Shown one piece after another: positions 1-11,798 of a stretch of DNA of 64,000 bases. The stretch comes from Antilocapra americana. Its lineage: Eukaryota > Chordata > Mammalia > Artiodactyla > Antilocapridae. The notes under the pieces are model-generated. The model had not been told where the DNA came from, did no database searches, and saw nothing but the letters and a program-made list of their open reading frames with translations. The DNA lies in NCBI GenBank assembly GCA_007570785.1, contig ML661900.1, positions 7,441,570 through 7,505,569 on the forward strand. Reading direction: 5' to 3'. A program made the position numbers and the translations under genes. Position 1 is the stretch's first letter. Every line of letters starts with the position of its first letter.

Positions 1-33
1 TCCAATTAAAATACATAAATTAAAAAAAAAAAA
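1..33 (+). repeat. A-rich tail, probably the end of a SINE cut by the window edge
   Basis: An AT-rich stretch ends in a run of A residues, like the 3' tails of ruminant tRNA-derived SINEs. The body of the element would lie outside the window, so the family cannot be assigned. Confidence 0.3.
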
Positions 34-59
34 AGATTACCTGAGACCAGATTAGAGGA

Positions 60-1615
60 GCACAGGCCCTGTACACACCATAATCTTATCAGCATCCTCA
101 CCCTTGAAGCACTGCCATCAAACCCCTCACCAAAGAGCGCTGAGTTGGAATACACAGAGTAGGAGCCCACTGTGTCCCTTCTTGCCTTGCAGGGCAGTAA
201 AACTATTGTTTTCTGCTTCATCTAAAACTCTGTCTCCAAGATTCAATTTGGCACCTGTGTACAGAAGCCAAACTCTTCAGCATCACTTCCACATTGATCT
301 CCATTAAGAACTGTGAGCTCCTCAGAACAAAAGCTGTTCATACTGCCTAGGATGTCTGCAGCACACTCAGTACGACATTCTGACTTTAGCCTAACTAGCA
401 AGAATGAGAGAATTTCTAAGTGTGAGAAAAATGTGGCATTGCCCCTTTCCCTCTAGAAGAAATGAATACCCTTTTAATTTTATACCATTCCTTTGGCCTA
501 AACCCTTTAGCATAGAAGCCTGGTGTGGTTATTTGGCTTTCCTCCCTCAAATTAATCAGTAGGACATAAATCACTTCTGGATACTTCTTGCTTCTTCCCA
601 TTCTTTAACTTTTGGAGCCAACTTTCTACTTAATCTATTATCCCTGGACCCTAGACATGGTAATTAACCTCAGAGATGGAATTTAGTCAAAAATGCACTC
701 TGCAAACTGCCTTACATTAGAAAAACTTTAATTGTGTTCAGCAACATTTCTTAATTTAATCTGAAAGGTTGCAGTATCTTCCATATCAATCAATAACCAT
801 TTAATTTCTGGATGAAGGTTGAAATGATTTTCTCTGACTTAGTAGCTTGGCATAAGGTTGTGTTTTGGGCTGTTAATTCACCTTGCAAAGGCTTCACCTG
901 AATTCCTCTGGGTTCTGAGAGAGTGGGACACCTTTTAAAAACTGGGTCATCTACTATGATAAGTCATAAGACAAACTCAAGTGTTTCTCTCTTTGAGGAA
1001 CATTAAGTATAAGATGGTGGGCTTTAAAATTAGGTATAACACTTGGAATGGGAGGATCCAGGGATTGGGGGAAAGGTTCTGGGATTCATTATCTCTCTCT
1101 GCATTGCAGAGCCCAGAGACTGAGTGATTTTAGATTGTTTTCGGCAGACTGTTGTTGTAAGATTTTACATTGTTGTAAGAATTCAATGTTCAGATGTTAT
1201 ATTCTACTTAGTACATAAGCTCTTCAAATCATGAAGAAAATTTTACATTATGTAGCATCTCTGTTCACAGACACTATTAATGATGACCGTTATGTCACTA
1301 AATTAAAATGACAATTTGAGGAAACTTCCACCTAGTCCTGACAAATTTTCTTGTATTCCCAGTGTGTCACATCATCTTTCTAGTCTGTAGAATTTGTTCT
1401 CTGTAATGGTAGAAATAGAGAGAAATGCCAAGGTCTAATTACTGATGACTCTGAGGTGCAAAAGTCTGAAAGTTCTATAGTCATGAAGTTGGGATCATCA
1501 TCAAAATGTTTTTTCCCATCACTAACATTTGGGAAGCACATGGCACAATAACCTTTGATATGCTTCAATTAAAATTCTCTAATCAAAGAAACTAATCCAA
1601 TGAGAATCAGTGCAT
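60..1615. other. Unique AT-rich DNA, no feature seen
   Basis: I see only short chance reading frames here. There is no recognisable repeat, RNA gene or CpG-rich promoter. Confidence 0.6.
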
Positions 1616-1619
1616 TTGA

Positions 1620-1775
1620 AAGCAGGAAACAGGGACCTTGGAGATCTAGTTTCACAGATGAGGATGCCAAGTCTGACTTACATTAAGCAATGTGCCAAAG
1701 GTCACATAATTAATTAGTGGCAAATTTGGCACTGAAATCTTACTACGTCAGAACTCTTTCCATTAAAACCTTACA
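1620..1775 (-). repeat. MIR SINE fragment
   Basis: The order 'cagatgagga', 'ccaaaggtcaca', 'attagtggc' is the reverse complement of the MIR core (serum-type 'gtgaccttgg' and 'ctcatctg' motifs). It is heavily diverged, as expected for a repeat predating the placental radiation. Confidence 0.6.
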
Positions 1776-2084
1776 TTTCTTGACTATTCAGGGCATTTAT
1801 TTTAAGAAAAAAATATCTTGAAGTCTGAGTGAAGACATGCCAAGAGTTCCATTATACTGAAGATTTTAAATGTTGCTCTTCTTTTGGCCTCTGCTCCTTG
1901 GCCAGCTTCTCTTCTCCCTGTATACAGTTTTCCCTGAAAGATCTTATACAAATACTGATGACCACACTGAAGCTGTGCTTCGATTTCCTGTAATGTTTAC
2001 AGTCATCTCAATCCACCCATCTTGCAAAATAAGGACCTAATTATGCACTTTGTTACCTTGTCAATAAAGATCTGTATAGTCAAA

Positions 2085-2537
2085 GCTATGGTTTTTCCAG
2101 TAGTCATGTATGAATGTGAGAGTTGGACCATAAAGAAGGCTGAGTGCTGAAGAACTGATGCTTTTGTACTATGGTGTTAGGGATGACTCTTAAGAGTTCC
2201 TTGGACTGCAAGGAGATCAAGCCAGTCAATCTTAAAGGAAGTCAATGCTAAATATTCATTGGAAGGACTGATGCTGAAGCTATAGTTCCAATACTTTGGC
2301 CACATCCAATACTGATGCGAAGAGCCGACTCACTAGAAAATATCCTGATGCTTGGAAAGACTGAAGGCAGGAGGAAAAGGGGATGACAGAGGATGAGATG
2401 GTTGGATGGCATCACTGACCCAATGGACATGAGTTCAAGTAAGCTCCAGGAGATGATGAAGGACAAGAAAGGCTGGCGTGCTGCTGTCCACGGGGTTACA
2501 AAGAGTTGGACATGACTGAGCGACTGAACAACAACAA
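2085..2537 (+). repeat. BovB (RTE) LINE, 5'-truncated 3' end
   Basis: The segment runs through the end of the BovB reading frame and the 3' region: 'gagagttgga', 'cttggactgcaaggagat', 'tactttggccac', 'gatggcatcactga', 'gagcgactgaac'. The tail is a short CAA-type repeat. The reading frame is broken. BovB retrotransposes through an APE-type endonuclease and reverse transcriptase and also mobilises Bov-A/Bov-tA SINEs, which share this 3' end. Confidence 0.92.
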
Positions 2538-2749
2538 TGCATGCATCTGCACTCCAAACATACCGTTTGCCACCAGTTTCTGCTAATTTCACTTCAAGAG
2601 GGACTCCAAAATCTGCGCCTTGACCTCTATGGCCTTATCGTGTTTCTCCCAGATCTTCCCAAAGCAACCCTGCCCCCACCTCATGTCTTCCCATCACATG
2701 TTTATCTCCCTGAGACTATACTCCATTTTTCCTTAAGTTAATTCCACCT

Positions 2750-3017
2750 TAACACAAATCTGATCACAAGCATTTCTGTACTCATAGAACTGCATGACTC
2801 TGCAATGCCTTCACATCCTGGCTCAACCCACCTCCCCAGGGTAGACCTGCTCCCTGGCAGATCCATGCTGTGGTTAGGTAATCCAGCTTCTCAACTTCCT
2901 CTGTATAAGCCACAACCTTTCATAACCCCCAGGCTTGGCTTCTGACTTCCATCTCCTGGAACACCTTCCTTCCTATTCATTGCTTCCAAAACTCTTATCC
3001 TAGCTGAAACACAGCTT
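2750..3017 (+). repeat. Probable L2 LINE 3'-region fragment
   Basis: The pyrimidine-rich text with 'ctggaacaccttcctt' followed by 'gctgaaacacagc' resembles the diverged 3' part of mammalian L2. Orientation and family are tentative. The segment ends at a run of A/CAA-rich simple sequence (about 3018-3053). Confidence 0.4.
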
Positions 3018-3205
3018 AAAAAATAAAAAAAAACAACAACCAAAAAAAAAAAACTTATCAATATGACATTTCCTGAGACCGTTGGCAGTGGTGAGTTTCT
3101 GCTCCTATCTCATTCTCTTCATGCATTTCTTATGACCATTATGGAACTATTTATTGCAATTTAACTCCACTCTCACATTATTCTATTTAAAATATATTGT
3201 GTATT

Positions 3206-3421
3206 CATGTTGTGTATTCAGTCGCTCAGTTATGTCCAACTCTTTGTGACCCCATGGACTGTAGACCACCAGGCTTCTCTTGTCCATGTGATTTCCCAGG
3301 CAAGAATACTGGAGCGGGTAGCCATTTCCTTCTCCAGAGGATCTTCCTGACCCAGGGACTGAACCCAGGTCTTCTGCATTGCAGGCAGATTCTTTACCAT
3401 ATGATCCCCCAGGGAAACCCT
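3206..3421 (-). repeat. Bov-tA SINE
   Basis: On the minus strand this is a full-length Bov-tA. The tRNA-Glu-derived head lies at the right end (reverse complement of 'ccctggtggctca'-like sequence). The BovB-derived half lies at the left ('ctctttgtgaccccatgga', reverse complement of the Bov-A tail). It is transcribed by RNA polymerase III and mobilised by BovB. Confidence 0.92.
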
Positions 3422-4200
3422 TAAACCATATTAGGGCCTAACAAATAAAAAGCAGTTACTTGGCTTTTTTAGAGGCAAATAGATCTGTGTTTGTTACTCA
3501 AACAAACTGCTAGTACTCACCAGCTACTAACTTGATACAATCTTGACAATCCTGTTTATTGATTTGCTGAAGGTTGATGATATTAATAATACCCACCTGT
3601 GAATCTGATGTAAGAAACAGCAATGACGTATGCAGTGTGCTTCATCCTGCATTAGCACCATTTGTCAATAAATAAACGGAGATGTTCACCCTTGTATTCT
3701 TCAGCGCCAAGCTTATTTCCTAAAATGAAAATAACATACCCATTTATTGTTTACAAACTTAGTTTATGTGAAAATATATATCATATTTTGTTTCTTTATG
3801 CCTGGCTAACCTCTCAAGTTCTCATTTCTGCTGATGGTGACTCAGTGTTGAGATGACGCTGTTACTTTCTCGTAAGAGAACTAGTATTCAGGATTGTCTC
3901 CCTGATCCACTTTCCTTGCCCCCAGGGCAGAGCAGAAGGATTTATGCACTCTCCAGGCATCTGAGAGATATTGAAGTTGTGTGCCCTTTGTGCTGCTGTC
4001 TGCCTTTAGTTAAGGTGTGGCACTTCTCACCTGGTCTTGGACTTTAGTCTCTGGCCCTGTTTTTTCACTACTATTAGATGACAGAAAGATCAGTGGAAAC
4101 CCTGAGTAAATTTGAGAGGATTTCAGAACAGAAAGAATCATAGTCTGACTTTTCAGGCTGTATTTCTCCTGGAAGACTGCAAACTAAGTCCCATTTCCAT
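3422..4200. other. Unique DNA, no feature seen
   Basis: Only short chance reading frames are present. No repeat family is recognised. Confidence 0.5.
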
Positions 4201-4204
4201 TTGA

Positions 4205-4530
4205 TGTTGGAGGCTAGAAGTCTGAAATCAAGGTGTCAGCAGAACTGGTTCCTTTTGAGGGCTGTGAGGGAAGGATTTATTTCAGATCTTTCTGCTTGGC
4301 TTAGAGATAGTTGTTTTCTCTTTGTGTTCCTTCATCTTGTTTTCCTGCTATGTCTGTCTCTCTCTGCATCCAAATTTCTCTTTTTTAAAGGACAACAATT
4401 ATATTGGACTAGTGCCCACCCTAATAACTTCATTTTAACTTGAGTGCCTTTGTAAAGACCCTATCTACAAGTCAGGTCTACCTACAAGTGAAGTCCTATC
4501 TAGGGTTTAAGGTTCCAATATATCTGTTAG
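4205..4530 (-). repeat. Probable MaLR-type (MLT/MST-like) LTR fragment
   Basis: The order 'ggaggctagaagtctgaaat', 'aaggtgtcagcag', 'gcccaccctaat', 'tttgtaaagaccctat' matches the antisense strand of mammalian MaLR-type LTRs, in which an exon-like 'cttccagcctcc' motif and 'aggtggg...' region occur. It is old and diverged, and subfamily cannot be set by eye. Confidence 0.5.
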
Positions 4531-5088
4531 AGGAGGGGCAGCACAGTTCAGCTCTCACCATTCGGTTCCTCTAACTGTAAGATCTTCCTATTGATTGCCC
4601 ACCCCCTCAGGCACGGTTACACCCTCTGAAGGTGCCCCCTGGTGTTCACAGGACTGGGGGGCTTTCTAAGGCACATCCCAATCTGGCTATTGCTCTTCTA
4701 TTACTCTGGAGTGATGGTGAAATGGGTTTTCTAATGAGGTCTGCGGCATCCTGGAGGAGAAACAATTTGGAAATCAAATCATAGTTCGATGCTGTCTGCT
4801 TTGGAGCTTTTCCAAAGGCACCCAGGTTTCCAGTGTATCCCACCATCTCCCCCATCTCCCCTGGTTAGTACAGGTGGAGTTCTACACCTTGCTCAAGGAC
4901 CACAAATCGCTCTACACCAGTCATGTGCTTCCAATAGTCAGTTTTCTGGTGGGCCTACTCTTATCTCTATTTTAGTGGGAAAAAAAATGACTACATTATT
5001 GTGTCTTATCTATAATAAAAGCAGAACTACTCAAAATTTATTACAGGTAAAAATAATTAAGCTACTTGAATTCATATTCCTGTCCGTG
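4531..5088. other. Unique DNA, no feature seen
   Basis: No recognisable gene or repeat. Frames of up to about 100 codons overlap on both strands without any known protein similarity. Confidence 0.5.
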
Positions 5089-5089
5089 T

Positions 5090-5190
5090 CCTTGTAGACT
5101 CAGCATAGGGCTCCATAACCTGCATTTTTATGACATACCCTAGGTGTTTCTGATATGCAGACCACACTATGAGAAATACTGGTTTTAGTT
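5090..5190 (+). repeat. MER5A/B-like hAT-Charlie fragment
   Basis: The end of a MER5-type non-autonomous DNA transposon is suggested by 'ctgcattttta', 'aggtgtttctgat' and the terminal 'gagaaatactggt', which resembles a degraded terminal inverted repeat. Confidence 0.5.
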
Positions 5191-6484
5191 ATAAACCCAT
5201 GCTCTGTGATTTGTCTCTTAGTATATGAAACTAAATGTTTGAAATAAGAATGTTAAAAAAAAAAAGAAATTCTTTCTTAAGTACTTGGCTCTTGAAAATA
5301 AAAACTATGATTTTAAAGATTGTTACTTTAGCTACAGACTTTCAAAACCTATCTAAAAAATCTAAATCTAATAAATTGACCCTGTATATGGTAAGCTCTT
5401 CCTTCTGCTTGAATGGTGAGAAAACAGATTGAGGAAAAGGATTTTTTTAAATAACACTGAGAAAGTTTCCTTCTATATAACTACAAGATTCTTTCAGAAT
5501 ACAAGTACATTTTACTTTAATTTATATTCTTTGATCTGGCACACTATAGAGAAATTGTCGTTATTTGTTGAATGAATAAATGGGTGATGTCATTTCTAAT
5601 GAAAGGTAATAGAAGAGTTCGTTTTACTTCCAATTAAGTTCTCTTCAATCCGAATACTTTGTTTAAGGAATTAGCCTCATTATGGCCTTATCTTCATTTC
5701 AAAAGGCACGTGACAGTCTTTAGGAACATGCTGACGTTCTGGCTACTCCAGTGAATGTATTTTTCCTCCTTTGAATGTCAGTAGAACTCACTTTTTTCAT
5801 TCATGACTTAACGTGTTAAGTCATGAGTGCAAAGAAGGGGTCATTGGCTCTCCTGGAAGAGATATCCACTGGGAGTGGGAACCATGTGGATTCAACTATT
5901 GGAAGCCATCTGGTGGTGCCAGGCCTAAATGGGTCTTGCAGCTTGGGGAGAGGTGAGGAAAAACAAAGGATCCTCCTGGGTTAAGGCTACCTTTCCAGAT
6001 GGTCCAACAACTAAGTCGCCAGTTTCCAAGGACATTTGCACCACCTATGGAAAACATCAGATCAGTGCACACCAGACAGATCCTTGGCAACTCATCCCAC
6101 CATCCCTGTGCCCAAGAGTTACTACACCCGCGGACAAAGAAGGTGACCACTGAGTTTCTTCTCATCACCAAAAAGATAAAATAACCCTGCCAACCACAAC
6201 AAAAAAAGTACATAAAGTGTCTCTTCATGATATTGCAACCAGCTGAGACCATGCTAAGAAAATCAGCTTGTCTAAATGATGACCCCTTCTTTTCTTCGGT
6301 AGCCCGGATTTGAAGGAGAGACTCTGACCTGTGTCAGTGGAGGGACTGGAGGATGTGCTTCATTAAAACAAAGGAGTAATCTAAGTAAGAGTGCATGGGA
6401 TCCTGAAAATATAAGATCTCATAAAGGAAAGCAATGAAAGAAAGTCCCACAATGACTACTGTGTCAACCTCTATAGGCTCAAAT
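5191..6484. other. Unique AT-rich DNA containing one perfect palindrome
   Basis: No gene or repeat family is recognised. The only structured item is the inverted repeat at 5801-5826, listed separately. Overlapping short frames at 5.9-6.25 kb on both strands resemble no known protein. Confidence 0.5.
5801..5826. repeat. Perfect inverted repeat, 12-bp arms
   Basis: The left arm TCATGACTTAAC and right arm GTTAAGTCATGA are exact reverse complements with a 2-bp GT spacer. Each arm contains a TGACTTA/TAAGTCA element, one base away from an AP-1-type TGA(G/C)TCA site. Confidence 0.9.
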
Positions 6485-6605
6485 TGGAGAAGGAAATGGC
6501 AACTCACTCCAGTAATCTTGCATGGAGAATCCCCCAGACAGAGGAGCCTGGCAGGCTACAGTCCATGGGGGTCGCAAAGTGTCTGACATGACTGAAGCAA
6601 CTTAG
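6485..6605 (+). repeat. 5'-truncated Bov-tA/Bov-A SINE
   Basis: The sequence starts at 'ggagaaggaaatggcaac' and continues through 'ggcaggctacagtccatggg' to the 'catgactgaagcaac' tail. The tRNA-like head is missing. Confidence 0.88.
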
Positions 6606-8820
6606 CACAAGCATGCCCTCTCTCTACTAAGTGTTCAGCTTCTTCTTGGCAGAGACCATAAAGACCTGTTCTTCACATTAGCTAGCAAACGGCCCTTTAC
6701 TTAGTAGGTACTGAGCAGATTATTGTCCTGATGATGGTAGTGATGACAGTACATTTAAACAAGTGAGTATGCTTCTTTAACAAATAATGCCGATATAACT
6801 CTTCTCTCAGAAGAAGAAACCCAGACTCACATGAGTTCAGTGGCTTGAAATAGGCCCAGAGCTAGGAAGAAACAATGACTTACAACTTCAGATTATGATT
6901 TCAGAGCTGTTTTCATTACATTACGGTAATAAGGTCTTGTATTTTTTTTTAATTAGGATATTTGATATGAAGTTGTTAGGTCTGACAAGATTTTTCTCTA
7001 ATAGGAACGAGATAGGATTCTAATAGGACTGAGAAATCTTGATACCTTGAACAGGTCATCAAAATATTTTGTGTTATTTGCCTTCTCTTTATGGTTTTTA
7101 CAAGGAAAATTGATTTCTGCCTTTCATGCATGGTCTAGGCATTGCTCTGCAGAAGTAGAGAAAGTAACTAAACGTTTCTCAATATTCCTTTTGGCTCTGT
7201 ACTCTTTTAAACTGAATTCTATTCAAAACATTTTTTAAACTCTGAGTTTTATCTTTACCTGGGCATTTTGTAAATAATATGCAAGTAACAAGGTGAAATT
7301 AGTATGGATGAGTCAAAGTTGGGAGGTCTGGGAAAACAAAGGAGTCGCTAGCCAGTGGAGCTCAGTATACATACACCACTATTTACGGATTGAAAAGGAA
7401 TAAAAATACACAATATTCCTCTTCATACCTGGGCACAGGATTTTGAAAGTGCTCTGGCATATTCCAGATATTAAACCCCAAAGCATAGGAGTTTGTGGAG
7501 GTCCCGGGAACTTGGAAAAGTCTTGGTTGTTTACTTTTGTCAATCTCTAATCCAAATCATGCTTTCCCCACTCTGAACATAACCTCATTTTAAAATCTCT
7601 ACCTCTTTTGCAGCTATTTTTACTCATTTGTTGTATTGCAGACTACAATGGTCAGTGTTCATAAAGGGTAAGATCAGCTAAATAGTTTCTTTCCATGCAG
7701 CAATTACAGGAGTTTTGAAAAGCAGAGCATGTGGAACCCCATTAGCAAATAAAGAACACAGGACTGAAAGAACCAAAAAACAAATATTAATAGTTTATTT
7801 CAGTACATCTTGTATAGTAACGCGTTACTGGAGGCAATGGGTATGAAAGATCAGATAGGCATTGGAAGTGCTAAATGATATTAATTTGCCACCATCACCA
7901 AAATAATAAGATTGCCTGGGAATATTTTTTGATTGTCAAAGATAATTTAAATAATGTGATTTTTTTTCCTGACCCACAATCTAAGTCAAAGCCTTATCCC
8001 ACCAGGTAATACAGATGAGATGAATTAGAGGACTATAGCCAGACACAGAAAGGGAAAAAAAAAAAAGGAAGGACCTTTTAAATTCTAATAGATGAAACAG
8101 GTAGTTCAATACAGATAAAAGTAGAATAATGATGCTTTTGATGGGTCTTCATCACAGACGACCATGTTACTCAGAAATTATGAACCATAAAAAAAGGAAT
8201 TTCAGTCAAAAGACAAGTCTGTTTGTATCATCAATGAATGATATGAAATAGAAAGGAAAAACCACATAGGAAAACAAAATGATAACTGCTTGATAACTCT
8301 ATCAACTGTCTCTACACACTAAAAGACACAGAAGAATGAAAGATCACTCAGAATAAAATTCCAAACACTATCCAAAATGGCACAAATACTTTTACTTTGG
8401 AAAAACAAAGAATGGTGTTTGTGTAAAAACGTGGTCTGTCTAGCTTCTACTGAAGTCAATTTCACATGCAGATTTTCATAATACTGTCTAATCTCAGAGG
8501 GCATATGAAATATACTCGAAGTTATATTCTTTAATGTGGACTGGTGTTCATTTTTTTAATATTAAAATACTTCAATTTATACCCAGATGTACTCCTAAAT
8601 ATTTTGTCAGTAATTATCACATAAAAAGTTTGATAGTGATTTTCTTTAATGTAAAATTAATTTGAGCCTCTGGTAGATATATATTTTTATTAATACACCA
8701 TGATGAATCTTTGATAGGTAATTAACCACTCGTATACATTAAGAAACAATATTACTTGGAGAAAGATTCTTAAAAAGATATGTAGACTTCTTAGTCAAAA
8801 GGGCCATGGTTTAAGAACCA
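6606..8820. other. Unique AT-rich DNA, no gene seen
   Basis: Reading frames are short and resemble no known protein. A weak MIR-like patch may lie near 6790-6900. A small 14-bp palindrome centred on ACGCGT lies at 7816-7829. Confidence 0.5.
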
Positions 8821-8821
8821 A

Positions 8822-8920
8822 GAGCCCTAAGTCCTACCTTAGCAGAATGGCTATATAATTCTGGGAAAGTTCTAGTTTTCTGTGCCTCATTGTCTTCAAG
8901 CTTAAAATAATGCAGCTGAA
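8822..8920 (+). repeat. MIR-like fragment
   Basis: 'ctgggaaagtt', 'ctgtgcctcattgtcttca' and the following A-rich text resemble the central-to-3' part of MIR in sense orientation. It is short and diverged. Confidence 0.45.
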
Positions 8921-9539
8921 AAAAAACTTAACACTAAACTGTTTTTTAAAACTTATTACCCTATGTTTTACTGCTGGTATATTTTGTGTGTCTTTTTTTT
9001 TTTTTTAAATCAGTGCTTAATCCTACTTTCCAAATTTATTCCAACTTGCCTCCTAACATCAAAAGCAGCTGTCTTTTAAAGCTGACAGGTGTGGGGGAAG
9101 AGAAGATTTCCAATCACCCAAAGGGCTTTTCCAGCCCCCTCACCCTTTCTGATCTGCCTCCAGAACTCAGAATCACTGCTGCCAGAGGACATTAGTGTTG
9201 ATGAGTCTCTTCCTCCTCCCTGTGGTGTGCTGGGGTGGAAAAAGATTGAGGACCATCGGTCTAAGTCCTTCACAGAGAGTGTTCTCTGAGGACAGAAGTG
9301 CTCGTCAGGCATAGGCATTAAGGAAAGCATCCCTTCAGGGGGATGTTGTCTTTTCAGCATCACTTTTACCTCCCACAACTCCTGTAGTAAGTGTGAGGAC
9401 CGACATACAACAGCTTTCTTTATTTAATGGTCTGATTTAAAATTCTGTGTTACTGACATTGATCCTTTCTTTTTCTCTCCACATTTTATGGCCTCTCAGT
9501 TCCTAAGCTGCCTTAAAGATTCCATATGTCATAAATTCT

Positions 9540-9960
9540 TTTGTTGAAAGCAACAGAAATGGACTCTGGCTAACTTTAGCAAAGGGAAATTTATGGGACA
9601 GATATAGTAAGCTCAGAGAATGTATAGGAGCCTGAAGAACTGGGCTTGAGACTGAATAGGTAACAATGCAGTGCTAGAAAAAAAAAGAGCAGGAAACACA
9701 ATACAGTCGTCCTTCAGCATCATGGGGATTGGTTCTAGGACCCCTGTGGGTACCAAAACCCAAGGATACTCAAATCCCTCATATGAAACAGCATGGTACA
9801 GTCAGTCCTCTACATCTACTACTGGAAAAACTGTGGACATAGAAGGCCAATTGTAATAGCAAGAGATTCTGACCAGGAGGCTGACTCTCAGTAGAGAACT
9901 CCAAGCAATTTCTGTCTCTTTATCATGTTACCCCTGTTAGATTCCAGGAACCAAACATCC
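9540..9960. repeat. Ancient repeat region interrupted by a Tigger-like element
   Basis: The text either side of the Tigger-like fragment ('caacagaaatggactctggc', 'gggaaatttatggg') resembles an old interspersed repeat that I cannot name. The boundaries are approximate. Confidence 0.3.
9702..9856 (+). mobile_element. Tigger-like (TcMar) DNA transposon fragment
   Basis: 'acagtcgtcctt', 'ggggattggttctaggaccc', 'taccaaaacccaaggatact' and the inverted 'cagtcagtcct...' end match the terminal parts of a non-autonomous Tigger-class element. A TA lies just before the first terminus, as expected for Tc1/mariner TA target duplication. Most of the interior is missing. Confidence 0.6.
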
Positions 9961-11596
9961 TTTTGGTTTACCAAGGCTCATATACCCACCTAATGGGTAA
10001 AGGGAAAGAGGTTCTTCTAGTATTCATTGGGAAAAAGATAATTCCCAGGAAGGATCAAGGAATTTTCTGTTGGGAAAGGTTCACAAATACTGAGCAGATA
10101 CTAAAAGGACAAACGTTCATGTGTGTTTATCTATGTATATCTTTCTCCTAGTTAAGGCAAAGCTATTTCTAAGAATAGGCACCTAGTCCACATTTTCTGT
10201 TGATAAACTGGGTTAAGTTCTCTACTCATCACTTCTTTTCTAAAAGCATGATTTATCTTCATTTGTGATTCCAATTTCATCTAATAGCGTTTTTCTTAGA
10301 AAAGTACAGGTGTACCCCCAGTGGGAAAACTGCTATGTAACCATGTTTAAAATCTGTTCTACATTAATAGTCAAGAGAAAGTTAAAATGTTCAAAAGTTA
10401 GATGGGGCAAGCTTCCTTTAAAAATGGAAATTATTTGATAAGATAGCTCTTTTTTTTTATCACCCCTAAGGATATTACTGTCTACATTGATAGGTAAGGT
10501 GGTCTCAAACTGTAACTAGCATAAAAGCACACAGCATGGGGGTAACGTGGAACAGGAGTGTTCTGCAATATTTCCAGATGGGGTCATACATTATTCCATG
10601 TCTAATACTTTCACAAAGTGATAGTGTTTCTCACATGTTTTCATTGATATACCTTTGATAGAAATAGCGTGGCAGAGTTTTCCCTCATTACCTCTGTTCA
10701 CCTACTGGACTTTATGATACTTTTTTCTCCCACCACTACAAACAATCTCCACAGGATTTAGCTACTTTCTAAAAGGCTTCTGTGTTTTTCATGGTACTCT
10801 ATTTTCTTTGATCATTCAGTCCTTTTTCTTACTTTTGAGGTAACTTCTTCTGTAAAGACCGATCTAGATTGTACTTAACACAAATCCAGTCACATAGAAA
10901 ACTCTATACAAGTGAATCCAACCACAAAGCAATTTCTGTCAGGATTCTGGACAGCCTTAAGATTGGAATTTGCTAACTGTTGATATGAGTCTGATGAAAA
11001 TGAGACTATGAATTCACTCAATACTAGATTCTTCAAGAATTGATTATTTATTTGGTGAGGTTTTCAGGCCTTTTGCTTCTATCCTTTGACAACTTCCATT
11101 GATCAGACTATTTTGGAGATGAAAAAAGAAGGTGAGTTAAAATTCAAGCTGATTTGTTTTGTTGTTTAGCTACAGCTCTGGTTAGGGAGAATAAAAAAAA
11201 AAAGATGTTCTGTTGAAGGGAGATGAAATGTAGAAATTATTGGCTCAATTTAAACTAGGGGAATCACTTTGGAAGTTGTTGATTTATGCATCCCCTGCTT
11301 CTATAACTGAGTTAGCTTTATAAGAGTTTGAAGTTCCCTCACTCACAGATATTTTATTCATGGGTTATTGCCCTTAAAAACACTTCACTATGAAGGAAGC
11401 CCTCTAACGGAAATTCAGCCTCTGAAATGAGACTTACAACTATTATACCGAAGACCTGATGGGCACAACTTGCCCCCTTTGGTTTAATGATGATGTTGTT
11501 GCCTTGGCCACAATCTTTCTTTTGTTCATTTAAATGGCACAAGAACAGAAGCACCATTTGCCATAGTGGTTTGCACGTTAATAAGCACAACATAAG
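9961..11596. other. Unique AT-rich DNA, no feature seen
   Basis: No recognisable gene, RNA gene or repeat family. Frames are short. Confidence 0.5.
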
Positions 11597-11798
11597 GGGC
11601 TTCCCAGGTGGTGCAGTAGTCAAGAATCCACTTGCCAGTGCAAGAGATTAGGGTTCAATCCCTGGGTCCAGAAGATCCCCTGGAGAAGGAAATGGCAACC
11701 TGCTCCAGTATTCCTGCCTGGAAAATTGAATGCACAGAGGAGCCTGGCGGGCTACAGTCCATTGAGGAGCAAAGAGTCACCCACCACTGAGCATGTAT
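11597..11798 (+). repeat. Bov-tA SINE
   Basis: A full-length sense copy: head 'ggcttcccaggtggtgcag', middle 'gatcccctggagaaggaaat', BovB-derived half 'gagcctggcgggctacagtc' and tail 'caccactgagcatg'. Confidence 0.93.
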
